Source: Astropecten irregularis (Eukaryota; Echinodermata; Asteroidea; Paxillosida; Astropectinidae). From it: DNA of 64,000 nucleotides. Under the pieces are notes generated by a model. The model searched no databases. It worked only from the letters and a program-made list of their open reading frames with translations, and was not told the origin of the DNA. The stretch covers positions 5,737,036 to 5,801,035 of the forward strand of contig OZ020262.1 of the NCBI GenBank assembly GCA_963971285.1. Reading direction: 5' to 3'. A program made the translations under genes and the position numbers. Each line of letters starts with the position of its first letter. Positions within the stretch are counted from its first letter, which is position 1. Below are positions 62,769 through 64,000 of this stretch, in pieces.

Positions 62769-64000
62769 ATATGAAAGATAAAGTTTGATTTTTGAATCGG
62801 CCGGTGCTGTTATTCAAATTTATGTTATTAAAAAATGACAAAAGCAATAATTACTGATTAATTACGGGTACCGTATTTGGACTCTATACTGCCTGACTGC
62901 GGCTACTCAATCACTCCAGGAATTAAGCTGGCCGCTGCGCGTCAACGTCAGTACAGACAACACGCATGTTGAATACAAAGCGCGCACTCTAGTTTTTACT
63001 TATTAAAAAACCCTAACTGCACACAACGACACAAATTCCAACACCAGGACAGTGTGGTATTCTGTTGTATTGGGTACCACAGGCTTCCCATGTGGTGTTT
63101 ACTTATGTGTGAATGTGTACTACTGGCCTGTACTTGACCTGTTGATTGGTGTTTCATTGGGTACTGTATGCTTGTGTACTGGGTAGTGTGTCTAATTGTT
63201 GACTAACACCAAATGGTGTTCGTGGGCTAATCGACCTCGACAATGACACGCTGGACTGGCTCACAGCAACGGAGCTGAATGTCTAGGACATACGACAGAA
63301 GAAGAAGAAGAAGAAATGTGAAAGAGAACACAGAGGAAACAAAGAGATAAAGAAACAAAGAATGGTGTTGTTTTCCTTTCAACTAGCAGTTGTGGTGAAA
63401 AGGAATAGTTCTGAGCCCACAAAAAACCAAAATTGATTTCCTATAAAGTGTAGTGTAGCCTGACCTTGTGCCAACCCTTGCCAGAGAAGTGACCCAGGGG
63501 AATCAGGGCTATGCGGTAGCAGACACAGAAGGGAAATACATGTACATAAATACAGTTTATGCACAATGATATTGTGTTAATTGTGTTTGACTAGGTACAA
63601 TATATTTATAGTCTTTGCAAAGTGCCATGGGTTTCCTGCACACATTCCAGCAAAATCAAACAGGTAAAGACCTGTTGAAGTTTGTGTAATTATGTCCAGT
63701 TGCAGCAAGAGTACATGTTGAAGTTTGTTTGACTGTGTACTGTGAACTAAGAGTATTTTCCCAAGTGTTGAAGGGTGTGCATGGGATTGAGGGAGGTCAG
63801 GTCCAGTAACTCTCGGGTGGTTAGGGTTAAATTAAACTCATACATAGTTCATACATATTGTAAGCTTGAGTAATAGCTGTTTTGTACACAGATACTGAAA
63901 TGGTCAAGTTGCTATCGGCCCCGGCCAGTCTGTCGTGCTGATGATGTAGGAAGAATTTAATGACCCCAAACCCCAAAATAGTTAGCTTACCTTGTGAGCT
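62769..64000. other. Intergenic sequence, no gene seen
   Basis: AT-rich at first, then mixed sequence with a GAAGAAGAAGAAG tract at about 63298. No exon, SINE or clear fold-back is recognisable. Confidence 0.5.

Overview
The window is animal nuclear DNA: AT-rich, with genes split into many short exons by conventional splice sites, and crowded with SINEs, fold-back (MITE-like) elements and satellites. The four genes resemble bilaterian families, two of them associated with ciliated cells. My best guess is an invertebrate deuterostome, perhaps an echinoderm, but nothing here fixes the species. Exon models were built by hand from reading frames, splice sites, phase agreement and remembered family motifs; no search was run.

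Layout. (1) About 875-16778, + strand: the 3' part of an organellar Na+/H+ exchanger of the NHE6/7/9 (SLC9A6/7/9) type, 14 exons, with its 5' end outside the window. Three of its introns carry U12-type (minor spliceosome) signals, one of them with AT-AC ends. (2) 16779-23640: 3' UTR/intergenic DNA, including a minisatellite of about 119 bp with dimeric higher-order structure. (3) About 23640-35744, + strand: a complete ZBBX-like gene (B-box zinc finger, predicted 901 aa). (4) 35745-45611: intergenic, with a 41-bp tandem block and a large compound satellite in which a 35-bp array of about 85 units sits inside a GTAGTTCCCC-type minisatellite. (5) 51904-45612, - strand: a complete NKAP gene (predicted 338 aa), convergent with ZBBX. 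(6) 53155-62045, + strand: a complete XRRA1-like leucine-rich-repeat gene (predicted 807 aa), divergent from NKAP, with a consensus RFX X-box just upstream of its ATG. (7) 62046-64000: 3' UTR and intergenic DNA.

The genes do not form one pathway. The exchanger would set endosomal pH, NKAP is a nuclear RS-type splicing/transcription factor, and ZBBX and XRRA1 are poorly characterised proteins that, as I recall, are expressed in ciliated tissue or testis. X-box-like sites at both promoters fit that. Most of the non-coding sequence is mobile-element debris. Several insertions can be read in detail from target-site duplications: a SINE inside a fold-back element, a hAT-like element inside a MITE, and a TTAA-flanked fold-back.
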